A stretch of 64,000 bases of DNA from Cryptosporangium sp044454545 (GTDB lineage: Bacteria > Actinomycetota > Actinomycetes > Mycobacteriales > Cryptosporangiaceae), in assembly GCF_044454545.1 (NCBI RefSeq), contig NZ_JBITDV010000016.1, positions 62,001-126,000 on the forward strand. The letters are read 5' to 3'. A program made the translations under genes and the position numbers. Shown one piece after another: positions 52,461-60,673 of the stretch (within the stretch, counting starts at the first letter, position 1; each line of letters starts with the position of its first letter). The notes under the pieces were generated by a model. That model made no database searches and was not told the origin of the DNA. It worked only from the letters and a program-made list of their open reading frames with translations.

Positions 52461-53651
52461 TCAAGCGGGCTGGGTGCGGAGGTAGCGAGCGAAGTGTGGC
52501 ACGGTGAATGCCACCGTCCCCCGTTCGGCCGAGTAAATCAGGCCCTTCTTAATGAGGCTGTCACGCGCCGGAGACAGGCTGGACGGCTTGCGGCCGAGTG
52601 AGACCGCGATCTCGGACGTGGAGACCGCGTCGGACTCGCTGTCGAGCCCCGCCATCGCCCGCATGTACTCGCGCTCGGCCGGGGTGGCCCGTTCGTAGCG
52701 GGACCCGAAGAACCCGACCGCCAGCTCGGCTTCCGCCTCGGGGGCGGCCACCTTCACGTCCGCCGCGGTGATCGGCGAGCTCGGGGCGACGTCCCAAGTC
52801 ACTTTGCCGTAGGCCTGGACGAAATACGGATAACCGTCGGCGGCCTCGTACAGCGCGCTCAGTGCGTCCTCGTCGAACGTGGCGTCCTCGCGTCGAGCCG
52901 GCGCCAGCAGCGCCAGGTCGGCCGCCGGACGGTCGAGGCGATCGATCCGGACGTAGCGGAACAGCCGCTCGGAGTACGACTTGCTGGCCGAGAGCAGCGC
53001 GGGCAGGTGCGGCAGGCCGGCGCCGACGACGATCAGCGGCGCACCGGTCTGGGAGAGCTCGTGGCAGGCCGCGCACAGCGCGGAGACGTCGTCGGCACCG
53101 AGGTCCTGCATCTCGTCGATGAACAGCGCGATGCCGGTGCCGACGTCGGTGGCGAGCTCGGCGGCGTCGGACAGCAACTCGGTCAGGTCGATCTCGATGT
53201 CACCGGAGTCGGCCCGACCGCTGACCACCGGTCCGTCGATGCCGGGCTGCCAGCGGTCGCGGATTTTGCCGCCGGCCGGGTTGGACCGGAGTGCGAAAGC
53301 CTTCAGCGTCCCGAGGAAGTCGTCGATCCGGTCCAGAGCGCGGTGGTGGGACGAGAGTTCGCGCACCGCCATGTGCAGCGCGCCGGAGAGCGGACGGCGG
53401 AGCGCCTGGTCGGGGCGCGCTTCGATCTTGCCGGTACCCCACTGACGGCCGATCGCCTGCGAACGCAGCGCGTTCAGCAGCACGGTCTTCCCGACGCCAC
53501 GCAGGCCGGTGCAGATCATCGAGCGCTCGGGCCGCCGGCGGGAGACGCGCTCGAGCACGATGTCGAACTGGTCGAGTTCGCGATCACGGCCGGCCAGTTC
53601 CGGCGGCCGCTGGCCCGCGCCGGGGGCGTAGGGATTACGCACGGGGTCCAT
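52461..53651 (-). CDS. ATP-binding protein with AAA/ORC-like ATPase and winged-helix end
   Basis: 396 residues from ATG 53651. Walker A CTGLRGVGKTVLLNAL (about 47-62), Walker B GIALFIDEMQDL, sensor-like LPLIVVGAGLPHLPALL, a DRPAADLALLAP segment and a helical end with TSEIAVSLGRKPSSLSPARDSLIKKGLI (wH). The order matches the ATPase_2/ORC-like family that includes STAND regulators. No partner gene is apparent except the small upstream gene. Role unknown. Confidence 0.75.
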   Translation of the reverse strand: MDPVRNPYAPGAGQRPPELAGRDRELDQFDIVLERVSRRRPERSMICTGLRGVGKTVLLNALRSQAIGRQWGTGKIEARPDQALRRPLSGALHMAVRELSSHHRALDRIDDFLGTLKAFALRSNPAGGKIRDRWQPGIDGPVVSGRADSGDIEIDLTELLSDAAELATDVGTGIALFIDEMQDLGADDVSALCAACHELSQTGAPLIVVGAGLPHLPALLSASKSYSERLFRYVRIDRLDRPAADLALLAPARREDATFDEDALSALYEAADGYPYFVQAYGKVTWDVAPSSPITAADVKVAAPEAEAELAVGFFGSRYERATPAEREYMRAMAGLDSESDAVSTSEIAVSLGRKPSSLSPARDSLIKKGLIYSAERGTVAFTVPHFARYLRTQPA

Positions 53652-53671
53652 GCGCTAGGACCGTATCGGGG

Positions 53672-53701
53672 TTTCTAGCGAAAGCCTTAGATTTGGCTAG
53701 A
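53672..53701 (-). repeat. CTAG-rich element A
   Basis: On the minus strand TCTAAGGCTTTCGCTAGAAAC follows the stop of the 106-residue ORF. It shares 16 of 21 positions with element C. Confidence 0.5.
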
Positions 53702-54017
53702 TCGAGCTCGACGTGTCGCCCGGATCCGCGGAAGCCTCGGGTCGGTTGGCGCGGAACCAGCGGTCGGAGACCGGCTTGTCGGCACCGTCGGCCAGCTGGT
53801 CCCGGCTGATCTGGATGATGCTGTTCCGGTGGACCTCGTCCAGCGCGATGCCCGGCGTCCGCTTGGGCAGCGGGGGCTGCCGGTCGAGCGGGACGCGGTC
53901 GGGCGTGACCAGTGCGCGCCGATCGGCCGAACTCGACGGACGCACGGGCGTGACCGGATGCCGTGACGTACTCGTGCGAGCCGAGGAGTTGCGGGGACGA
54001 GGAACAGCGTGGGTCAT
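53697..54017 (-). CDS. Small basic hypothetical protein (106 residues)
   Basis: ATG 54017 follows GGGAAAGGGACTC. The N-terminal half (MTHAVPRPRNSSARTS) is basic and disordered; the C-terminal half, TPGIALDEVHRNSIIQISRDQ, is predicted helical. No family recognised. It could be a regulator or partner of the ATPase gene that starts 46 bp downstream in the same direction. The antisense frame is also open, so the call is tentative. Confidence 0.5.
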   Translation of the reverse strand: MTHAVPRPRNSSARTSTSRHPVTPVRPSSSADRRALVTPDRVPLDRQPPLPKRTPGIALDEVHRNSIIQISRDQLADGADKPVSDRWFRANRPEASADPGDTSSSI

Positions 54018-54202
54018 GAATGAGTCCCTTTCCCGGCGGCGGAACACTTCAGTCGCGCTGACCCGGGTCACGCGGATCGGCGTCCAACGGTTCAGTGTTC
54101 GTCGGTGTTTGTCCGGACGAATATGTCGCGTTGTATATCAGCCCAAATGCTAGTGGTGGTGCGCGAGGGGGGAGAGTTGGCACGTAGCCGGTTCTACGGG
54201 AT

Positions 54203-54230
54203 TCTTCGGAAATTCCTAGATTTGGTTAGA
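54203..54230 (-). repeat. CTAG-rich element B
   Basis: Minus strand: TCTAACCAAATCTAGG followed by AATTTCC, beginning at the stop of the first metallophosphoesterase. It shares CCAAATCTA with element A. Confidence 0.45.
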
Positions 54231-55488
54231 CCGGGCTACGGAGCTCGATCAGGCTGATCTCCGGTGGCGCGCCCACGCGCACCGGCGGACCCCAGTAGCC
54301 CACGCCACGGCTGACGTAGATCTGGCTGTCGCCGTCGGTCGCGTGGCCGGCGACGACCGGCTGCTGCAGCGGCACCGCGAGCGTGAACGGCCACATCTGG
54401 CCACCGTGGGTGTGCCCGGAGAGCTGCAGGTCGACACCGCGGTCGACGGCTTCCGGCCACTGCACCGGCTGGTGGGCCAGCAGGACGACCGGGCGGTCCC
54501 GGTCGCGCCCGTCCAGCGCCTCGGACAGGTTCGCGCCGTGCCCCGGGACGCCGGAGTCCGCGGCCGTGACGTCGTCGACGCCGGCCAGGTCGAAGCCGTC
54601 CGCGCCGCCGATCTGCAGCCGGCGGTTGCGCAGCACGTCGACGCCGATCGTCGGCAGGTACTCGACCCACTCGGCCGCGCCGGAGTAGTACTCGTGGTTG
54701 CCGGTGACGAAGAACGTGCCGTCGGCCGAGCGCAGGTCGCTCAGCGCCTTGGCGTCCTCGCCGAGTTCGGCGACGCTGCCGTCGACCAGGTCACCGACGA
54801 CCGCGACCGCACCGACGTCGAGGGAGTTGACCGTGCGGACGACCCGGTCGAGGAACGGGCGGCGGAGGGTCGGGGAGAGGTGGATGTCGGTGAGCAGCGC
54901 GAACCGGTAACCGTTCATCGACGGGTCGAGGCGGGGCAGCGTGATCGTCATCCGCTTGACCCGCACGTGCCGCGCCTCGCTGATCCCGTAGCCCACCGTG
55001 CCGAGGGCCGCCACCCCGGCGGTGAGCGCGGCCGCGCGCCCGAGGAACACCCGCCGATCAACTGCGGCACGGTCATCGCGGGGGCCGGGATCGGAGGGCT
55101 CCGCCCCGGCGTCGTCGGCTCCGCCCGCGGGCCCGACGGCAACGGCGGCGCGGCTGACCGCGCGACCTCGGCGGGCGATCGACGCCCGGGCGATCCAGCG
55201 CACCGGCTCCAGAGCCAGGAGGAACAGGAACAGGTAGAACATCACGGCGATCCAGAGCGGGCCGCCCCAGCTCACGATCGTGTCGAGGGGGCTCGGGAGC
55301 GACTCCGGACTGCCGCGCAGGCCCATCATCGCGAACCCGATGATGCCCACGGTCGCGCCCGCACCGATCCACCGCGCCCGGCGCGACCGGAACGGCGTCG
55401 CCACCATCCGCCACCAGAGGTAGAGGTGGATCCCACCGATCACTCCGACTACCAAGACCACGATCGCGAGGATCCGCCCGACGTTCAC
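54226..55488 (-). CDS. Membrane-anchored metallophosphoesterase (paralogue 1)
   Basis: 420 residues from GTG 55488 (GAGAGAGG upstream). Three N-terminal membrane segments, a disordered stretch, then DRRVFLGRAAALTAGVAALG (a fourth, Tat-like hydrophobic segment). The calcineurin-like metal site is complete: TDIHLSP, VVGDLVDGS, TGNHEYY, LLAHQP and SGHTHGGQ. Similar proteins cleave phosphodiesters or lipid-linked diphosphates at the membrane. It is a tandem paralogue of the gene upstream, with the same architecture throughout. Confidence 0.88.
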   Translation of the reverse strand: MNVGRILAIVVLVVGVIGGIHLYLWWRMVATPFRSRRARWIGAGATVGIIGFAMMGLRGSPESLPSPLDTIVSWGGPLWIAVMFYLFLFLLALEPVRWIARASIARRGRAVSRAAVAVGPAGGADDAGAEPSDPGPRDDRAAVDRRVFLGRAAALTAGVAALGTVGYGISEARHVRVKRMTITLPRLDPSMNGYRFALLTDIHLSPTLRRPFLDRVVRTVNSLDVGAVAVVGDLVDGSVAELGEDAKALSDLRSADGTFFVTGNHEYYSGAAEWVEYLPTIGVDVLRNRRLQIGGADGFDLAGVDDVTAADSGVPGHGANLSEALDGRDRDRPVVLLAHQPVQWPEAVDRGVDLQLSGHTHGGQMWPFTLAVPLQQPVVAGHATDGDSQIYVSRGVGYWGPPVRVGAPPEISLIELRSPV

Positions 55489-55503
55489 TGCACCTCTCTC
55501 AAT

Positions 55504-55536
55504 GGTTCTAGCAAAATCTCTAGACTTTGCTATAGA
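55504..55536 (-). repeat. CTAG-rich element C
   Basis: Minus strand: TCTAGAGATTTTGCTAGAACC begins at the last codons of the second metallophosphoesterase. It is the best match to element A (16 of 21). Confidence 0.5.
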
Positions 55537-56716
55537 GCTCGATGAGGCTGATCTCGGGCACCGCCCCGACCCGCACCGGCACGTAGGCATTGCCGATGCC
55601 GCTGGTCACGTAGAGCTGGCTGGCGCCCTCGACCGCGCGCCCCGCGAGCACCGGCTGCTCCCGCGCCACGACGTAGTCGTACGGCCAGGCCTGCCCCGCG
55701 TGCGTGTGCCCCGACAACTGCAGGTCGACGCCGTAGCGGACCGCGTCCGGCCACTGCTTCGGCTGATGGGCCAGCAACACCACCGGCCGATCCGGGTCCC
55801 GGCCGCTCAGCGCCGCGTCCAGGTCCGCGGACTGACCCGGCCACTTCCAGTCCCAGTCCTCCGCGCTCACGTCGTTGACGCCGGCCAGGTCGAACCCGCC
55901 GAGGTCCACCCGTTCGTTGCGCAGCAGCTTGACCCCGAGTGTCGGCAGGTAGTCGAGCCAGTCATAGAGGTCGTATTTGTACTCGTGGTTGCCGGTGACG
56001 AAGTACGTCCCGAGCCGGGAGCGGAGGTTCGCCAGCTCGGCGGCGTCGTGGCCCAGGTCGTGGACGCTGCCGTCGACCAGGTCACCGACGACCGCGACCG
56101 CGTCGGCGTTCAGGCCGTTGATCTGCTCGACGACGCCGTGCAGGAACGGGCGTCGCAGCGTGTGCGAGAGGTGGATGTCGCTGATCACCGCGAACCGGAA
56201 GCCGTCGAACCGGGGGTCGAGCTTGGCCAGCGTGATCGGCACCCGTTTGACCCGCACGTTCCGTGCCTCCGCGACTCCGAACCCCACCGTCCCGAGCGCC
56301 ACCGCCCCGGCCGTCACCGCGGTGGCCCGGGCCAGGAACACCCGCCGGTCGAAGGTCCGGCTCACGTCGGCAGGCGGTCCGGCGTCCGCATGGGCGACCG
56401 GAACCGGTGCCGGACGGCGGGCCCACAACACGTGCGCCGCCAGGCGCACCGGCTCGAGCACCAGCAGCACGAGCAGCAGGTAAAAGAGCGACGCCAGGTA
56501 CAGGCACCCGATCCAGGCCAGCACCGTGAGGAACGCCGGACCGCCGAGACCGGGACGCAGCGCGAACGGAACGCAGGCGATCAGCGCCACGATCCCCAGC
56601 GCACCCAGGATCCGGGCCCGCCGCGACCGGAACGGCGCACCGAACAGGCGCCACCACACCCAGACGTGCACTCCGATGACCAGGGCCAGCGGAACGAGCA
56701 GGAAGAGGAACCGCAC
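55520..56716 (-). CDS. Membrane-anchored metallophosphoesterase (paralogue 2)
   Basis: 398 residues from GTG 56716. Three membrane segments at the start, then DRRVFLARATAVTAGAVALG, and the complete metal site: SDIHLSH, VVGDLVDGS, TGNHEYK, LLAHQP and SGHTHAGQ. The sequence is clearly homologous to the downstream copy over its whole length, so the pair arose by duplication. Thirty-one bases separate them. Substrate unknown. Confidence 0.88.
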   Translation of the reverse strand: MRFLFLLVPLALVIGVHVWVWWRLFGAPFRSRRARILGALGIVALIACVPFALRPGLGGPAFLTVLAWIGCLYLASLFYLLLVLLVLEPVRLAAHVLWARRPAPVPVAHADAGPPADVSRTFDRRVFLARATAVTAGAVALGTVGFGVAEARNVRVKRVPITLAKLDPRFDGFRFAVISDIHLSHTLRRPFLHGVVEQINGLNADAVAVVGDLVDGSVHDLGHDAAELANLRSRLGTYFVTGNHEYKYDLYDWLDYLPTLGVKLLRNERVDLGGFDLAGVNDVSAEDWDWKWPGQSADLDAALSGRDPDRPVVLLAHQPKQWPDAVRYGVDLQLSGHTHAGQAWPYDYVVAREQPVLAGRAVEGASQLYVTSGIGNAYVPVRVGAVPEISLIELYSKV

Positions 56717-56750
56717 TAGCCCCGCCGGTGTCTGTTGGTAGCTCTACGAC

Positions 56751-56790
56751 TCTCTAGCGCCGCTGCTAGAAAGCCCTAGCGGAGCCTAGG
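56751..56790 (-). repeat. CTAG-rich element D
   Basis: Minus strand: CCTAGG, CGCTAGGGCTTTCTAGCAG and GCTAGAG. Four CTAG tetramers in 40 bp, downstream of moaD. Shares GGCTTTC with element A. Confidence 0.45.
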
Positions 56791-56817
56791 GCCACCGCCT
56801 GAAAAACAGCTGAGGGC

Positions 56818-57060
56818 CTAACCCCCGGCGAACGGCGGGAGAACGTCGACGGTTCCACCGGCCGGGAGCGGTGTCTCGAAGTCTCGCGCAGCGACACCGT
56901 TGACCAGGAACGAACACGCGGTGAGCACCTTCTCGAGATGCCCGCCGTGCGCCTCGGCCAGCTGGGACCGCAGCTCGGAGAGCGTGTTCGCGCTGGCCGG
57001 CTCCTCCTCGACACCCGCCGCGGCGCGCGCGCCGGCGAAGTACCGAACGGTGACGTTCAC
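56818..57060 (-). CDS. moaD: Molybdopterin synthase sulfur-carrier subunit MoaD
   Basis: 80 residues, starting GTG 57060 directly at the moaA stop. Ubiquitin-like fold (VTVRYFAGARAAAGVEEE), ending in the obligatory Gly-Gly (PPFAGG) that carries sulfur. It partners MoaE, encoded in the other moa cluster. Confidence 0.94.
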   Translation of the reverse strand: MNVTVRYFAGARAAAGVEEEPASANTLSELRSQLAEAHGGHLEKVLTACSFLVNGVAARDFETPLPAGGTVDVLPPFAGG

Positions 57061-58125
57061 TCAGCCTCCAATAGCGGACATCGGACGATCCGGCTGCAGG
57101 AACGAGGGATCGTCGATTCCGTGCCCGGCCAGCTTGCCCCACATCGCCATCCGCCACCGATCCGCGATCTCCTCGTCCGAGGCTCCGGACCGCATCGCCC
57201 CCCGCAGATCGGTCTCTCCGGACGCGAACAGGCAGTTGCGGACCTGGCCGTCGGCGGTCAGCCGGGTCCGGTCGCACGAACCGCAGAACGGCCTGGTCAC
57301 CGACGCGATCACACCGATCTTCGCCGGCCCGCCGTCGACCACCCAGGTCTCGGCCGGGGCCGCTCCGCGATGGGCCGGGTCCGGTGTCAGCGTCCACCGG
57401 GTCTGCAGGAACCCGAGGATCTCGGACGCGGTCACCATCGACGACCGGTCCCAGGCGTGCTGCGCGTCCAGCGGCATCTGCTCGATGAACCGGAGCTCGT
57501 GGCCGTGCTCGAGCGCGAACTCCGCGAGCGCGACGGCCTCGTGTTCGTTCACGCCGCGGAGCAGGACGCTGTTGATCTTCACCGGCGTCAGCCCGGCGAC
57601 GGTCGCGGCCTTCAGCCCGGCGAGCGTGTCGTCCAACCGGTCGCGGTGAGCGAGCTGCCGGAACGTCTCCTGGTCGAGCGTGTCGAGCGAAACGTTGACC
57701 CGGTCGAGACCGGCGGCGGCCAGCGTGGGCGCCAACCGCGCCAGCCCGATCGCGTTGGTCGTCAGCATCGTCTCCGGCCGCGGCCGGAGCGCGGTGGTCG
57801 CGCGCAGGATCTGCACCAGCCCGCGGCGCAGCAGAGGCTCGCCGCCGGTGAAGCGGACCTCGTTCACACCGAGCCACTCCACCGCGATCCTGATCAGCCG
57901 GACGACCTCGTCGTCGGAGAGCAGGCGGTCGGACGGCAGCCACGGCAGCCCTTCCGGCGGCATGCAGTAGCTGCACCGGAGGTTGCACTTGTCGGTCAGC
58001 GAGACTCGCAGGTCGGTCGCGACGCGCCCGAACCGGTCGACCAGCCCGGCCTCACCCACGGGTCGATCGGCCATGCCGGATCGCTGGATCGGCACGGCCG
58101 GCAGTCCGAGCGGAACCACAGCCAT
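57061..58125 (-). CDS. moaA: GTP 3',8-cyclase MoaA
   Basis: 354 residues. Radical-SAM cluster CNLRCSYC (Cys 47, 51, 54), RFTGGEPLLR, and the C-terminal second cluster (FCGSCDRTRL with a later Cys in RNCLF). The last residues are GG, required for activation. It converts GTP to 3',8-cyclo-GTP, consumed by MoaC. Operon moaA-moaD. Confidence 0.96.
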   Translation of the reverse strand: MAVVPLGLPAVPIQRSGMADRPVGEAGLVDRFGRVATDLRVSLTDKCNLRCSYCMPPEGLPWLPSDRLLSDDEVVRLIRIAVEWLGVNEVRFTGGEPLLRRGLVQILRATTALRPRPETMLTTNAIGLARLAPTLAAAGLDRVNVSLDTLDQETFRQLAHRDRLDDTLAGLKAATVAGLTPVKINSVLLRGVNEHEAVALAEFALEHGHELRFIEQMPLDAQHAWDRSSMVTASEILGFLQTRWTLTPDPAHRGAAPAETWVVDGGPAKIGVIASVTRPFCGSCDRTRLTADGQVRNCLFASGETDLRGAMRSGASDEEIADRWRMAMWGKLAGHGIDDPSFLQPDRPMSAIGG

Positions 58126-58229
58126 GTTTCCGAGCGTAACCGGCGTAGGTTGGAAGTGAGTCGGTCATACGACTCGGTAGCCGACGAAATCGGTGCCATG
58201 GGGTGCGGCGACCCTCCATCCTGAGGCGT

Positions 58230-59675
58230 ATGACGCAGGCCACCCTGCCCCCGTTGAATCGATGGATCTGGGCCGTCGCAGCGGTCCCCACCGGGGTGCT
58301 GCTCGCGCTCTCCGGCCGGTACGGCTACCACCGCGACGAGCTCTATTTCGTGCTCTGTGGCAAACACCTGAATTGGGGCTTCGTCGATCAACCCCCACTG
58401 ACCCCGGCGATCGCCCGGCTCATGGACACGATCGCGCCCGGCAACCTCACGGTGCTCCGCACACCCTCGGCCCTCATCGCCGGGTCGTGCGTCGTCCTGG
58501 TCGCGCTGATCGCCCGCGAGTTCGGCGGTGGGCGGGCCGCTCAACTCCTGGCCGCCGTCCTGGTGGCGACGTCGTCCGGGTTGTTCGCGTTCGGTCACCT
58601 GCTCAGCACGACCACCGTCGACGTCGTCCTCTGGCTGGTCGTCCTCTGGCTGACGTTCCGCGTGCTGCGGACCGGCGACACCCGGTGGGCGCTGCTGATC
58701 GGTGTGGCGGCCGGCGTCGGGATGTTGAACAAGTACCTGATCGGGTTGCTCGCGATCGGGCTGATCGGCGGGCTGCTGATCGCCGGGCCACGGCGGCTGC
58801 TGCGTGACCGCTGGGTGCTGGCCGGGCTCGCGATCGCGGTGGTGCTGGTGGCACCGAACCTCGTCTGGCAGGCCGCGCACGGGTTCCCGCAGCTCGACGT
58901 CGCCGGTGAGATCGCGTCCGGGGACAGCTCCTACGCCGGGCGTCCGGTCGCGCTGGCACTGCAGTTGGTGCTGGTCAGCCCGATCGCGACCGCCGTTTGG
59001 GTGACCGGCCTGGTCGCGCTGTTCCGCCGGGCCGAGTTCCGGGCGCTGGCGTGGGCCGCGGTCGTGATCTTCGCCCTGCTGCTCCTCGGCGGTGGCAAGG
59101 GCTACTACGACGTGCCGATGCTGCTGGCGCTGACCGGCGTCGGCTCGGTGCCGGTCGTCGGGTGGGTCTCCCGCGGCCGGGTGGCCCTGCGGCGGGCCCT
59201 GCTCGCCGTCGCCGTGGTTTTCTGCGCTCTGACGGACGCTTTCCTGATGCTGCCGCTCGCCCCGGTGTCGTCGATTCCGGACGCCGTGGTCGCGATCAAC
59301 TACGACGCGGGCGAGACGGTCGGATGGCCGGCGGCGGTCGACTCGATCGAGCGGGTCACGCCGCCGGGCGCGGTCGTTCTCACCAGCAACTACGGCGAGG
59401 CCGGAGCGCTGGCCCGGTACGGGGACGTGCCGGTCTACTCGGGGCACATGAGCGTGGCCGACTTCGGCGTGCCGCCGGACTCGGTGTCCACGGTGATCGC
59501 GGTGGGATTCGACGACCCGGCGTACTTGCGGCGGTTCTTCGGATCGGTGGAGCGGGCCGGGTCGGTGGACGTCGGAATCGACATCGACAACGAGGAGAAC
59601 GGGGCGCCGATCTGGCTGTGCCGTGACCGCCAGGGTTCCTGGGGGACGATCTGGCCCCGGATCCGCCGGGTGTGA
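58230..59675 (+). CDS. GT39/PMT-family membrane glycosyltransferase
   Basis: 481 residues from ATG 58230 (TGAGGCGT upstream). The first outer loop contains GYHRDELYFVLCGKHLNWGFVDQPPLTP, the acidic motif of ArnT/PMT proteins, followed by about 10 membrane segments and a soluble C-terminal domain. Members use polyprenyl-phosphate sugars to modify proteins or lipids. The start at GTG 58203 is possible but lacks a ribosome site. Confidence 0.83.
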   Translation: MTQATLPPLNRWIWAVAAVPTGVLLALSGRYGYHRDELYFVLCGKHLNWGFVDQPPLTPAIARLMDTIAPGNLTVLRTPSALIAGSCVVLVALIAREFGGGRAAQLLAAVLVATSSGLFAFGHLLSTTTVDVVLWLVVLWLTFRVLRTGDTRWALLIGVAAGVGMLNKYLIGLLAIGLIGGLLIAGPRRLLRDRWVLAGLAIAVVLVAPNLVWQAAHGFPQLDVAGEIASGDSSYAGRPVALALQLVLVSPIATAVWVTGLVALFRRAEFRALAWAAVVIFALLLLGGGKGYYDVPMLLALTGVGSVPVVGWVSRGRVALRRALLAVAVVFCALTDAFLMLPLAPVSSIPDAVVAINYDAGETVGWPAAVDSIERVTPPGAVVLTSNYGEAGALARYGDVPVYSGHMSVADFGVPPDSVSTVIAVGFDDPAYLRRFFGSVERAGSVDVGIDIDNEENGAPIWLCRDRQGSWGTIWPRIRRV

Positions 59676-59724
59676 TCCCGGTCCGGCCGGTCGGCGCCGT
59701 CGCCGGGACACGGCTCGACCGACC

Positions 59725-60564
59725 CTAAGCGGCCGACCAGATCGCGTGGACGGCCATCGCGGCGTCGGCAGCCTGGGCGCGGCCGGCCCGGGCGCTCGGC
59801 GCCCGGCGTGCGGGGTCGAGCACGTTCCGGCCGAACGCGGCCTTCGCGGACGGGTTCGGCGTCACGACCGCGACGCGGGCCGAGTCGCCGAGCTGGGCCA
59901 CCTGTGCGGAGACGGCGGGTATCGGGCCGCCGCCCCGGGGGATCGGTGCCAGCACGACGATCCGATCGCACCCGGCGGCCAGGTCGACGTTCGCGGCCGA
60001 CCGGACGCCACCGTCGATGTAGTCGCGCCCGTGGATCTTCACCGGCGGCCACACGCCAGGCACCGCGCAGCTCGCCGCGACCGCGTCCACCAGCGGGACG
60101 CCGCTGGTGCGGTCGAACGGTTCGAGTTCGCCGGTGTCGGCGTCGACGGCGGTCAGCACCAGCCGCCGGGCCGGCCACTCGTGCACCGGCAGCCGGGACT
60201 CGAAGACCTTGCGCCGCTCGTCCGGTGGCACGGTCCGCGTCCGCTTGGCCAGGGCGCCGACCCGGAGACGGAACCGCTGCGGGCTGCGGCTGGTCACCGC
60301 GGCGAACCCCCAACGCAGCATCATCGAGGTGGCCATGCCGGCCGCGATCTCGTCCGTGGGCGGCTCGAGCTGCCGCAAGTACAGGTCCTCGACGTCGCCG
60401 CCGGTCGCGATCACGGTGCCCACCACCGAACCGGCCGACGTCCCGACGATCAGATCTGCGGTCGTCAGATCGACGCCCGCGTCCAGTAGCCCGGCCAGTA
60501 GCCCGATCTCCCAAGCTATGCCGGTGACCCCGCCCCCGCCGAGTACCAGTGCACTCCCCGTCAT
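59725..60564 (-). CDS. Patatin-like phospholipase
   Basis: 279 residues from ATG 60564. Oxyanion loop LGGGGVTGIAWE, nucleophile elbow GTSAGSVVG and the catalytic Asp in YIDGGVRS form the Ser/Asp dyad. It hydrolyses acyl esters of lipids in the cytoplasm or at the membrane. Stands alone, converging with the GT39 gene. Confidence 0.9.
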   Translation of the reverse strand: MTGSALVLGGGGVTGIAWEIGLLAGLLDAGVDLTTADLIVGTSAGSVVGTVIATGGDVEDLYLRQLEPPTDEIAAGMATSMMLRWGFAAVTSRSPQRFRLRVGALAKRTRTVPPDERRKVFESRLPVHEWPARRLVLTAVDADTGELEPFDRTSGVPLVDAVAASCAVPGVWPPVKIHGRDYIDGGVRSAANVDLAAGCDRIVVLAPIPRGGGPIPAVSAQVAQLGDSARVAVVTPNPSAKAAFGRNVLDPARRAPSARAGRAQAADAAMAVHAIWSAA

Positions 60565-60673
60565 CCTGTGAATTCTGACGGTTATCCGGGCTCGTGGGAG
60601 CGGAATGCGCTGTTCGGCCCGGGTGTCGGGCGTCCCGGTCCGGGTCTCCGGCGGCCGTCGACGGCGCGGCGCG

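Noticed and set aside
52461..56716. Novel defence island built on the ATPase and metallophosphoesterases
   Set aside because: The phosphoesterases look like housekeeping membrane enzymes, and no nuclease, methylase or toxin-like effector accompanies the ATPase.
57996..59711. 571-residue minus-strand frame opposite the GT39 gene
   Set aside because: Low-complexity Arg/Asp/Gln/His sequence with no membrane or domain features; the plus-strand glycosyltransferase explains the region.
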